DNA of 7,169 nt from an uncultured Actinomyces sp. (GTDB taxonomy: Bacteria > Actinomycetota > Actinomycetes > Actinomycetales > Actinomycetaceae). The position numbers and the translations under genes are program-made. The notes beneath the pieces are model-generated. The model saw only the letters and a list, made by a program, of their open reading frames with translations, was not told where the DNA came from and did no database searches. Location: positions 1 to 7,169 of the forward strand of contig USPB01000102.1 in assembly GCA_900556405.1 (NCBI GenBank). Direction: 5' to 3'. Shown here in pieces: positions 1-5,848 of the stretch (positions are counted from its first letter, which is position 1; every line of letters begins with the position of its first letter).

Positions 1-1626
1 CGCTACAAGTTCGAGATCCAGGGCCCCGGCGGCAACTGGTTCCAGAAGGCCGACCCGCTGGCCCGCGCCACCGAGATCCCCCCGGCCACCGCCTCGGTCG
101 TCACCGACTACTTCCACGAGTGGACCGACCAGGAGTGGATGTCCACCCGCAAGGACCGCAACGTCCACACCGGCCCCATGTCCATCTACGAGGTCCATGC
201 TGGCTCGTGGCGCCAGGGCCTGGGCTACCGTGAGCTGGCCGACGAACTGGTCCCCTACGTCAAGCAGATGGGCTTCACGCACGTGGAGTTCATGCCGCTC
301 GCCGAGCACCCCTTCGGCGGCTCGTGGGGCTACCAGGTGACCTCCTACTACGCCCCCACCTCACGCTACGGCACCCCGGACGACTTCCGCTACCTCGTGG
401 ACGCCTTCCACCGCGCGGGCATCGGCGTCATCCTCGACTGGGTTCCCGCCCACTTCCCGAAGGACGACTTCGCGCTGGCCCGCTTCGACGGCACCCCGCT
501 GTACGAGGATCCGGACCCGCTGCGCGGCGAGCACCCCGACTGGGGCACCTACGTCTTCAACTTCGGCCGCCGCGAGGTGCGTAACTTCCTGGTCGCCAAC
601 GCCCTGTACTGGCTCGAAGACTTCCACATCGACGGACTGCGCGTCGACGCCGTGGCCTCGATGCTGTACCTGGACTACTCGCGCAAGGACGGCCAGTGGC
701 GTCCCAACCAGTACGGTGGCCGCGAGAACCTGGAGGCCATCGAGTTCATCCAGGAAGCCAACGCGACCGCGTACCGTCGCTACCCCGGCATCGTCATGAT
801 CGCCGAGGAGTCCACGGCGTGGCCCGGCGTGACCGCCCCGACCTCCGGCGGTGGCCTCGGCTACGGCATGAAGTGGAACATGGGCTGGATGAACGACACG
901 CTGCGCTACCTCAGCGAGGATCCGGTCAACCGCCGCTGGCACCACGGCGAGCTCACGTTCTCCCTGGTGTACGCCTTCTCCGAGAACTACGTGCTGCCTC
1001 TGTCGCACGACGAGGTCGTGCACGGCAAGGGCTCGCTGATTTCGAAGATGCCCGGCGACAAGTGGCAGCGCCTGGCTGGCCTGCGTTCTCTGTACGCCTA
1101 CCAGTGGAGCCACCCGGGCAAGCAGCTCCTCTTCATGGGTCAGGAAATCGGCCAGGAGCAGGAGTGGAACGAGTCCTACTCCCTCGACTGGTGGCTGCTG
1201 GATCAGGAGGGCCACGCCGGCGTCGCGGCTCTCGTGGAGCGCCTCAACGCGATCTACGCCTCCTCCCCCGCCATGTGGGACGACGACTACACGGGCTTCG
1301 AGTGGATCGACGCCTCGGACGGTGACCACAACCTGATCTCCTACCTGCGTAAGGGAACGGACGAGGCGGGCAACCGCGAGGTCGTCGTGTGCATCTCGAA
1401 CTTCGCTGGAAACCCGCACGAGGGCTACCGCGTGGGCCTGCCGTTCGGCGGCGAGTGGGTCGAGATCCTCAACACGGATGCCGAGGAGTTCGGTGGCTCG
1501 GGCGTGGTCAACGTCGGTACCATCACCGCCGAGGACACCCCGTGGAACGGTCGCCCTGTCTCCGTGTCTCTGCGCGTGCCGCCGCTGGGTGCCGTGTGGC
1601 TGGTGCCCGCCTCGCAGGTGCGCTGA
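1..1626 (+). CDS. glgB: 1,4-alpha-glucan (glycogen) branching enzyme GlgB, 5' end missing
   Basis: GlgB cuts an alpha-1,4-glucan chain and rejoins it through an alpha-1,6 bond, making the branches of glycogen in the cytoplasm. The frame is open from base 1, so the gene starts outside the window; the ATG at 139 is internal. 541 residues are visible. Actinobacterial GlgB is usually about 700-750 residues, so the N-terminal domain and most of CBM48 are absent. Visible order: the end of CBM48 and linker (KADPLARATEIPP), the family signature YEVHAGSW (around visible residue 63), the GH13 barrel, then a C-terminal beta domain ending in PLGAVWLVP. All GH13 regions are intact: DWVPAHFPKD (region I, codon 436), GLRVDAV with nucleophile Asp at 646-648, MIAEES with acid/base Glu at 805-807, and LSHDEVVHGK with the transition-state Asp at 1009-1011. 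No frameshift is seen. The family call is secure; the neighbours upstream are not visible. Confidence 0.97.
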   Translation, partial: RYKFEIQGPGGNWFQKADPLARATEIPPATASVVTDYFHEWTDQEWMSTRKDRNVHTGPMSIYEVHAGSWRQGLGYRELADELVPYVKQMGFTHVEFMPLAEHPFGGSWGYQVTSYYAPTSRYGTPDDFRYLVDAFHRAGIGVILDWVPAHFPKDDFALARFDGTPLYEDPDPLRGEHPDWGTYVFNFGRREVRNFLVANALYWLEDFHIDGLRVDAVASMLYLDYSRKDGQWRPNQYGGRENLEAIEFIQEANATAYRRYPGIVMIAEESTAWPGVTAPTSGGGLGYGMKWNMGWMNDTLRYLSEDPVNRRWHHGELTFSLVYAFSENYVLPLSHDEVVHGKGSLISKMPGDKWQRLAGLRSLYAYQWSHPGKQLLFMGQEIGQEQEWNESYSLDWWLLDQEGHAGVAALVERLNAIYASSPAMWDDDYTGFEWIDASDGDHNLISYLRKGTDEAGNREVVVCISNFAGNPHEGYRVGLPFGGEWVEILNTDAEEFGGSGVVNVGTITAEDTPWNGRPVSVSLRVPPLGAVWLVPASQVR

Positions 1627-1644
1627 CGCCATAGGTTGATACGG

Positions 1645-1678
1645 CGAGGCCGGGGCAGGGTTTCCTGCTCCGGCCTCG
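1645..1678 (+). terminator. Strong hairpin terminator after glgB, between convergent genes
   Basis: The arms CGAGGCCGGGGCAG (1645-1658) and CTGCTCCGGCCTCG (1665-1678) pair over 14 positions, 13 Watson-Crick plus one G-U, around a 6-base loop (GGTTTC). The hairpin starts 18 bases after the glgB stop and is followed on the plus strand by TTCGTTAT, a short broken T tract. On the minus strand the bases after the stem are CCGTAT, with no T tract. It therefore best terminates glgB, but the same stem may also stop the minus-strand unit ending at 1732. Confidence 0.8.
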
Positions 1679-1731
1679 TTCGTTATCTGCTCGGTGCGGC
1701 TGCGGCGCGCGGCGGTGTACGAGTGCGGTCC

Positions 1732-1905
1732 TTAGAAGCCCGCCCTGCCCCGGTCTATCTGCCCCTGAAGCTTGATCAGTTCGCGCCGAGCCTCCGGATC
1801 GGGCTCCCGGTCGATTTTCTTCGTCAGCTCGTTGTGCGTCGAATGCCATCCGTACCACACAACGACGGAGACGAACACGAGAACAACGATGATCCATGCA
1901 GCCAT
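1732..1905 (-). CDS. Small single-pass membrane protein, 57 residues, unknown function
   Basis: I do not recognise a family. The protein begins MAAWIIVVLVFVSVVVWYGW, a hydrophobic segment over about residues 2-20. A charged tail follows: HNELTKKIDREPDPEARREL, then more residues rich in K, R, E and Q. This predicts one transmembrane helix and a short, probably helical, cytosolic or membrane-surface tail. The ATG at 1905 is chosen over a GTG at 1926 because AAAGGGG (1914-1920) lies 8 bases upstream of it; the GTG has no such site and would put charged residues ahead of the helix. It sits 42 bases downstream of the cnoX-like gene on the same strand and is probably the last gene of that unit. The length is small but the RBS, composition and position support a real gene. 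Confidence 0.72.
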   Translation of the reverse strand: MAAWIIVVLVFVSVVVWYGWHSTHNELTKKIDREPDPEARRELIKLQGQIDRGRAGF

Positions 1906-1913
1906 GATGACGG

Positions 1914-1920
1914 CCCCTTT
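1914..1920 (-). promoter_or_regulatory. Ribosome binding site of the 57-residue membrane protein
   Basis: AAAGGGG on the minus strand is followed by an 8-base spacer to the ATG at 1905. It decides the start: the longer reading frame from GTG 1926 would place this site inside the coding region. Confidence 0.65.
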
Positions 1921-1947
1921 CCGCACCTGTGCGTTGGCACGACGGTA

Positions 1948-2850
1948 TCACATGAGGAGCATCGCCAGGCGCGTACGAGCCTTGGAAACCTCGGGCGTCG
2001 ATCCCGCGACGCGGAAGAGGTCCAAGAGACGAAGGCGCAGCGCGTCGCGCTCCTCGGCATCCGTGGAGGCGGCCAGCAGGTCAAGCAGCACGTCAAAGGC
2101 ACCGGCAGCGTCGCCCGCGGCGAACAGCGCATCCGCACGGGCCGTGGGGTCAGTGGTGTCGGCTGTGGCACTGCGGGCTGCCAGGCGCACGCGCGACAGG
2201 TGAGACTTCGCGTCCTCGTCGCGCGGATTCAGCTCGATGACTTTCTCCCAACCCGCGATGGCCTCGTCGAGGTTGCCGGCGGCCTCGGCCGCCAGCGGGG
2301 CCTCGTGCTCGGGCGGAGTCGGAGCGACCGTATCTTCGGCGGCCACGGCGATGCGCGCCGTGATGCCCATCTGCGTCGCAGCCTCGAGGACCTGCGAAAT
2401 GACGGGGAGCACTTGCTCCTTCGCGGCGCCGCCCTGGAACAGCGGAACGGGACGCCCACCCACGAGAGCGACCACCGTGGGCACGCCCTGAATTTGGAAG
2501 GCCTGAGCGATCGCGGGAGCCTTGTCGATATCAACCTCGACCAGCTGGAACTTCCCCGCGTTCTCACGCGCGATCTCTTCGAGCATGGCCAGGGTGGGCT
2601 TGGACTCGAGCGAACGCGGCGACCACATGACCATGATGACCGGCACGGCCTGCGAGGTGGACATGACGTCCTGGAAGTTCTCTTCGTCCGTGGTGGTGAT
2701 CAGCGGGATGTGCAGGCCCTCCCCCGCTGCCGGAGTGCTCTCCTGCGCGGCGCCGGGAGCGCTCTGGCGGGCCGACAGGTCGACAGCTCCGTGCGAGTCT
2801 GCGGGCATGGGCATCGCCTCGGATGTGGGACGGGGGTCAGGCGTGGTCAT
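1948..2850 (-). CDS. Thioredoxin-fold/TPR-like co-chaperone of the YbbN (CnoX) type, without cysteines
   Basis: The protein has 300 residues. Residues 1-45 are a low-complexity, probably disordered leader. A thioredoxin fold follows at about 48-160: PVIMVMWSPRS (70-80), FQLVEVDIDKAP (101-112), the cis-proline motif GVPTVVAL (122-129) and the helix to about 160. A helical TPR-like region begins near 183 (LAAEAAGNLDEAIAGWEKVI, then a second helical block at 235-300). This order matches YbbN/CnoX, which holds unfolded client proteins and hands them to GroEL or DnaK; that role is known for E. coli and is inferred here. The usual WCxxC is WSPRS (S77, S80), and the whole protein has no cysteine, so it cannot act as a dithiol oxidoreductase. 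The ATG is preceded by GAAGAGGA (2856-2863) with a 5-base spacer. There is no signal peptide, so it is cytoplasmic. The gene for a small membrane protein follows 42 bases downstream. Confidence 0.85.
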   Translation of the reverse strand: MTTPDPRPTSEAMPMPADSHGAVDLSARQSAPGAAQESTPAAGEGLHIPLITTTDEENFQDVMSTSQAVPVIMVMWSPRSLESKPTLAMLEEIARENAGKFQLVEVDIDKAPAIAQAFQIQGVPTVVALVGGRPVPLFQGGAAKEQVLPVISQVLEAATQMGITARIAVAAEDTVAPTPPEHEAPLAAEAAGNLDEAIAGWEKVIELNPRDEDAKSHLSRVRLAARSATADTTDPTARADALFAAGDAAGAFDVLLDLLAASTDAEERDALRLRLLDLFRVAGSTPEVSKARTRLAMLLM

Positions 2851-2887
2851 GATGGTCCTCTTCGTGGCTGAAGTGTTTCTATCAACG

Positions 2888-2916
2888 ATGATATGTGTCG
2901 TCCCCGCGACTCAAAG
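2888..2916 (-). promoter_or_regulatory. Candidate promoter for the YbbN/CnoX-like gene
   Basis: On the minus strand TATCAT (2888-2893) resembles a -10 hexamer, and CTTTGA or TTTGAG (2910-2916) lies 16-17 bases upstream as a weak -35. Transcription would start about 30 bases before the ATG at 2850. Both boxes are imperfect, and the -35 lies in the loop of the inverted repeat described at 2896-2930. This is a candidate only. Confidence 0.3.
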
Positions 2917-2930
2917 ACACGGGGACGACA
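2896..2930 (-). terminator. Perfect 11-bp inverted repeat after the lipoprotein gene; terminator or operator
   Basis: TGTCGTCCCCG (2896-2906) and CGGGGACGACA (2920-2930) are exact reverse complements separated by 13 bases. The structure begins 19 bases past the stop codon of the lipoprotein gene. No T tract follows on the minus strand (CATATCATCG), so it would be a tract-less terminator of the sort often seen in actinobacteria. Because it overlaps the best candidate promoter for the next gene, it could instead, or also, be a regulator binding site. Confidence 0.55.
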
Positions 2931-2949
2931 TGTGCGCTGTGGGTGAAAA

Positions 2950-3948
2950 TCAGCCCGGGCTGGAGGAAGGATCCAGCGCCACGGACACGATCGTGTACTC
3001 ACCGCCGACGACCTGAGGGGTTCCACCGGCAGTCTTCGAAGGGATGCGCATGAGGACGGTCGCCAGGTAATCCGCGGTCGCCGTCCCCTCCACCGTCGTG
3101 CCGCCAGAGCTCATCGTCGCGGTCTTTCCACCCAGGTTCATCGTCGCGCCTGCGACGGTGCGCTGGTAGGTCAGCGTGTACTTGAAGTTAGCGGCGACGA
3201 GAGCCGAACCATCCTGCAGCACCAGTCCCGAGATCGGGTAGTCCGTCGCGGTCGCCGCGGCAGTCACGGAGCCTGCAGCGCTCACCGACGAGTTCAGGTC
3301 GCTGATGCCCGTCAGGTAGGTCTTCGTGAAGTCGTCCGCGGGGAACTGCGACGTATCCTGACTGCCCGAGTTGAGCATCGTAATGTACTGCGACAGAGCG
3401 GCCTGCGGACTCACGACGAATCCCTCGGAGTCACCGGTCACGTAAGCCGAGCCAGTGCCCACGGGGGGCAGCGTCAGCTGGGTGCCGCCGAGCAGTCGCG
3501 CGTAGTTCGTCAGCTGGTAGTCCGAGCGCGCCGAGTCCTGCACATACACCTGCAGGACAGGCAGTGCCGTCGTGGAGGAGGCGGAGATATTGAAGATCGC
3601 GCGCGGCCACGAATCGGAGTTCGTGATCGCCAGGGACGCCGGGGTAAAGTCCAGGGCCTGCGGGGCCTGGCCCGAGGCCGTGGCCAGCGCGTACTGAGCG
3701 GTGCGGTAGGCCAGCGCCCCCTGGGAAACGCGGCCCGACAGATCCTGTGCGTTCAGCGACGCGTCCGCGGTCGTCATGGCACTGCCCGTCGCGCTGAGGA
3801 CGGAGGAGATGCGCTCGAGATCCAGGTTCGCGGCGCTCTGCGTCTCCTCGCCCGACTGGGCGACGATCTCGTTGGAGCATGCGCTCAGCCCGAGCGTCGA
3901 TGCCATCAGGAGGGCGGCGGTCGCTACCGCTGCGGTCCGTCTCTTCAT
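2950..3948 (-). CDS. Lipoprotein of unknown function, translationally coupled to the upstream membrane protein
   Basis: The 332-residue protein starts MKRRTAAVATAALLMASTLG and carries the lipobox LSAC with the acylated cysteine at residue 24, so the mature ~309 residues should sit on the outer face of the membrane. The next residue after Cys is Ser. After a linker rich in E, Q and S, the body is rich in Ser, Thr, Ala and Gly and mostly beta-like, with no other cysteine. Features include SDSWPRAIFNIS (111-122), LPVLQVYVQD (129-138) and a strand-rich end (YTLTYQRTV, 257-265; GGEYTIVSVAL, 315-325). I do not recognise the family. The start at 3948 is chosen over an in-frame codon at 3978: its ATG shares one base with the stop of the upstream gene (TGATG), GAGGAAGG (3955-3962) is 6 bases upstream, and it leaves a proper KRR signal start. 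This coupling suggests the two proteins are made in fixed ratio and work together. Confidence 0.85.
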   Translation of the reverse strand: MKRRTAAVATAALLMASTLGLSACSNEIVAQSGEETQSAANLDLERISSVLSATGSAMTTADASLNAQDLSGRVSQGALAYRTAQYALATASGQAPQALDFTPASLAITNSDSWPRAIFNISASSTTALPVLQVYVQDSARSDYQLTNYARLLGGTQLTLPPVGTGSAYVTGDSEGFVVSPQAALSQYITMLNSGSQDTSQFPADDFTKTYLTGISDLNSSVSAAGSVTAAATATDYPISGLVLQDGSALVAANFKYTLTYQRTVAGATMNLGGKTATMSSGGTTVEGTATADYLATVLMRIPSKTAGGTPQVVGGEYTIVSVALDPSSSPG

Positions 3949-5435
3949 CACTTGCCTTCCTCGCGGTCTTTGAGCCAACCGGACATGATTGAGGTCCAGC
4001 CGCCGGTCTTCGACGCATCGTCATCAGGCGCCGAGGTCGGAGCGGCAGGTTCGGCCGCGCGAGGACGCGTGACCGGAATCAGACCCGTGTTGAATTCCTG
4101 GCCATCAACGACGAGCGTCTGCTCACCGTTGTTGCGGGCCTCGCGCAGCGCGCGACGCGAGGGAAGCGTGCGACCGCCACGAATACCGGACAGGTCGATG
4201 ACGCCGGTATCGGTCGTGGCGCGCTCGGGCGGATCCTGATCAATCGGCCCATTGTCGAGGCCGTGGCGTCCGCGACGCTCGAACGTGTCCGTGAGCGGGT
4301 CGGGAACGTACTCGTCCTGAGGCGCCGACTCGGCTGCGGGCTTGCCGGTGTTTTCTTCGATGGCAGGCGCACTCTCTTCGGCGGCGCTGGTGGCGTCCTG
4401 AGAGCGCTCGTCAACGAGGGCTGTCTCCTGCGAGGGCTGCTCTAGGGCCGGGGTATCACCTGCGGGTTCCTCGCCAGCCGGCGTGTAGGCGGCCGCACCC
4501 CACTGCGCCTTCTCCTCGGACTGCGTCTCATCGGGAGCGGAACCAGCTAAATCCTTCGAGGAAGCGGCCTCATTGACGGCCTCGGTGTCCTGGACGGGAG
4601 CAGGTGCCGGGGACGAGTCACGGGCGGCGGCGATACGCTCTGCGACAGCCGTGGAGTTAATCGACGAGGTCTCCAGGGAATCCGCCTTACGGCGCTCTTC
4701 GATGCGGGCCTCGCGGATCTTGCGCAGACGCAGGAGCTGCCAGCGCGTGAGGAACAGCGCGAGAGCGATCAGCGCAAAGACGCAGGCAGCCAGGAAAGCG
4801 ATGATTGCCAGGGTGTTGGTCTGTTCGACCTTCCACGTCAGGGTCAGCGTGAGGTCGCCCGGACCGGCCGCGGAGGCAGCCAGAGCGGAACGACCGGACG
4901 GAACGTTCTCCAGATCCAGGCTGACGCTCCCCTGACCGCTGGCCTGCTTGAACCACATATCGGACGAGGCCAGCTGCGCAACCAGGTCTGCGGAAGTCGG
5001 ATCGGCGAGGGGCTGGGCTCCCGACTGGACGCCGGACTGAGCGCCCGACTGTGCGGGCGTGGAAGGAGCTGCGGGGGCGGTTTGACCAGAGGCGACCGCA
5101 GCGTGAGACTCAGCCTTGAGCTTCGTGCGATCCGACTCGACGCCGATGACCTCGGTGTAGGCCGCATCGCCGATCCAGCCCTTCACATCCTGCGTCGTGC
5201 CAATGCTCAGAGTCACGGGGGCACCGGACTTCGACGTCGCGGTGACCGTCACGTCGTCCTTCACGATCGACAGCACGTTGCCGCGGGTCATGATCAGATC
5301 CGTCGGAGATTCAACGGACGACACCTGATGCGTCGGCGGCCGCAGCACGGTCACGCCGAGCAGCCCGACGAGCACGCATACAAGAGCGACAACGCCCATT
5401 GACGATGCCGCCATGTATCGCTTAAACAGTTCCAC
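3948..5435 (-). CDS. Two-TM membrane protein with Ser/Gln/Ala-rich outer domain and long acidic cytoplasmic tail
   Basis: The 495-residue protein is not one I recognise. TM1 is at about 12-31 (SMGVVALVCVLVGLLGVTVL). An outer region of about 175 residues follows; residues 35-110 look folded (IVKDDVTVTATSKS, TTQDVKGWIGDAAYTEVIGV), and 115-150 are a Pro/Ala/Ser/Gln linker with three tandem QSGx repeats. A second strand-rich stretch (DMWFKQASGQGSVSLDLENV; LTLTLTWKVEQ) leads into TM2 (about 207-230). Directly after it comes a very basic helix, RWQLLRLRKIREARIEERRK (231-250), marking the cytoplasmic face. The last ~240 residues are Glu/Ala/Pro-rich and probably disordered, except for a conserved-looking block near 410-465 (TGVIDLSGIRGGRTLPSRRA; FNTGLIPVTRP). 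The start is GTG at 5435, with TGAGGAG (5441-5447) 5 bases upstream. It is the first gene of the pair with the lipoprotein. An envelope scaffolding or signalling role is conceivable but unproved. Confidence 0.85.
   Translation of the reverse strand: MELFKRYMAASSMGVVALVCVLVGLLGVTVLRPPTHQVSSVESPTDLIMTRGNVLSIVKDDVTVTATSKSGAPVTLSIGTTQDVKGWIGDAAYTEVIGVESDRTKLKAESHAAVASGQTAPAAPSTPAQSGAQSGVQSGAQPLADPTSADLVAQLASSDMWFKQASGQGSVSLDLENVPSGRSALAASAAGPGDLTLTLTWKVEQTNTLAIIAFLAACVFALIALALFLTRWQLLRLRKIREARIEERRKADSLETSSINSTAVAERIAAARDSSPAPAPVQDTEAVNEAASSKDLAGSAPDETQSEEKAQWGAAAYTPAGEEPAGDTPALEQPSQETALVDERSQDATSAAEESAPAIEENTGKPAAESAPQDEYVPDPLTDTFERRGRHGLDNGPIDQDPPERATTDTGVIDLSGIRGGRTLPSRRALREARNNGEQTLVVDGQEFNTGLIPVTRPRAAEPAAPTSAPDDDASKTGGWTSIMSGWLKDREEGK
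5016..5051 (-). repeat. Three tandem 12-bp units inside the two-TM protein gene
   Basis: Units at 5040-5051, 5028-5039 and 5016-5027 each read CAG TCN GGN GNN on the minus strand and encode QSGA, QSGV and QSGA. They form part of the flexible outer linker and stay in frame, so copy-number change would alter linker length without breaking the gene. Confidence 0.75.
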
Positions 5436-5440
5436 GGTTG

Positions 5441-5447
5441 CTCCTCA
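5441..5447 (-). promoter_or_regulatory. Ribosome binding site of the two-TM protein, fixing its GTG start
   Basis: TGAGGAG lies 5 bases upstream of the GTG at 5435. The TGA within it (5445-5447) is also the stop codon of the candidate zinc-ribbon reading frame described at 5445-5539. That arrangement is typical of adjacent genes in an operon. Confidence 0.75.
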
Positions 5448-5452
5448 CGTCC

Positions 5453-5473
5453 AATGCCCACACTGCGGGCATT
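5453..5473. repeat. 7-bp inverted repeat upstream of the two-TM protein gene
   Basis: AATGCCC (5453-5459) and GGGCATT (5467-5473) are exact reverse complements around 7 bases. On the minus strand the structure ends 18 bases before the GTG start at 5435, close to its ribosome binding site. It may be a regulatory site or RNA hairpin; it may also simply follow from the CPQCGH codons of the candidate zinc ribbon. Confidence 0.4.
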
Positions 5474-5508
5474 CTTCAGTCCCCACTTTACGTGCTCACC
5501 GCGGGCAT
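5461..5508 (-). repeat. Direct repeat ATGCCCGCRGTG, two copies 36 bases apart
   Basis: Copies on the minus strand start at 5508 (ATGCCCGCGGTG) and 5472 (ATGCCCGCAGTG) and differ at one base in twelve. They lie in the 116-base gap before the two-TM protein gene, where its promoter or operator would be expected. The second copy overlaps the inverted repeat at 5453-5473. Confidence 0.4.
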
Positions 5509-5551
5509 GGCCGAATCCGCACCCCGGGCAGTGATACATCACATCCGCACG

Positions 5552-5848
5552 TCACAGCGGTCGCAGGCCACGGCGCCAACACTCCGAGTGCCAGTGACGG
5601 CGAGCGTCAACACCCTGAGGGAGGCCGAAGGGCGCCTCTTCAGGCCACGCAACGATGTGGGCGCTGCCCTGCGGAATCGGACGCAGGCAAGCCGGGCAGG
5701 TATATTCCTTGGCCGCGCTGGGAAGACGACGCACCTGATAGTCCAGCCCGTCCGGTCCTCGCTCCGTACGCGGCACGGAGGCGAGGCGCTCCATCTGTAA
5801 TGGACGCGCCTCGCCCCACGGTCGTTTCTTGCTTCGTTTGCCTCTCAC
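5552..5848 (-). CDS. Small CxxC...HxxC zinc-knuckle protein coupled to nagA
   Basis: The 98-residue protein has a basic N-terminus (MRGKRSKKRPWGEARP), a middle piece ERGPDGLDYQVRRLPSAAKE, then YTCPACLRPIPQGSAHIVAW and, after a loop, ARRHWHSECW near the end. C51, C54, H87 and C90, with H64 as a further candidate, form a treble-clef or HNH-like metal site. I recall similar small proteins being widespread in actinobacteria (often mislabelled 'ATP/GTP-binding protein') with the same order of TYRCPGC, HxVAWP and RRHWHxxCW; that recognition is from memory and the function is unknown. HNH-like sites can be nucleases, but no extra catalytic motif is seen. The start is GTG at 5848, which overlaps the nagA stop as GTGA. 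No Shine-Dalgarno precedes it, so translation probably depends on ribosomes finishing nagA. Confidence 0.82.
   Translation of the reverse strand: MRGKRSKKRPWGEARPLQMERLASVPRTERGPDGLDYQVRRLPSAAKEYTCPACLRPIPQGSAHIVAWPEEAPFGLPQGVDARRHWHSECWRRGLRPL

Larger units (their letters stand above)
5445..5539 (-). pseudogene. Possible frameshifted micro-gene for a two-CxxC zinc ribbon
   Basis: On the minus strand an ATG at 5539, 12 bases after the stop of the zinc-knuckle gene, opens MYHCPGCGFGHARGEHVKWG. In the next frame, reached by a -1 shift or one extra base near the G tract at 5481-5484, the text continues TEECPQCGHWT and stops at TGA 5447-5445. Joined, this is a 31-residue peptide with cysteines at 4, 7, 24 and 27: two CPxCG knuckles, the standard ligand set of a zinc ribbon. 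The stop falls inside the ribosome binding site of the next gene, as operon neighbours often do. The shift must lie between 5495 and about 5472 because the second frame has a TGA at 5498-5496. It could be a real broken gene, a sequencing or assembly indel, recoding, or chance. The ribosome binding site is weak (GCGGATGTG). No function is assigned. Confidence 0.35.

Noticed and set aside
361..1632. 423-codon minus-strand open frame antisense to glgB
   Set aside because: It lies wholly opposite an intact GlgB with all catalytic motifs. Its residues are Val/His/Arg/Gly/Ala-rich with no family motif, as expected of a high-GC antisense shadow.
1680..1731. GC-rich partly self-complementary stretch after the 57-residue gene
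   Set aside because: I could find no clean extended stem apart from the hairpin already called at 1645-1678.
1636..2871. 411-codon plus-strand open frame opposite the cnoX-like and 57-residue genes
   Set aside because: It is opposite two supported genes, is Arg/Gly-rich with no recognisable fold, has no good ribosome binding site, and starts just before the glgB terminator.
3949..3978. 10-residue N-terminal extension of the lipoprotein
   Set aside because: It would put MAQRPRGRQV before the signal peptide. The ATG at 3948 has a strong ribosome binding site and TGATG coupling.
5351..5444. Continuation of the CPGCG frame into the two-TM protein gene (63-codon frame)
   Set aside because: Beyond about 5475 it runs through the ribosome binding site and start of a well-supported gene in another frame and shows no zinc ligands in a sensible arrangement. 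Only the 5' part is of interest, and it is treated with the frameshift candidate.
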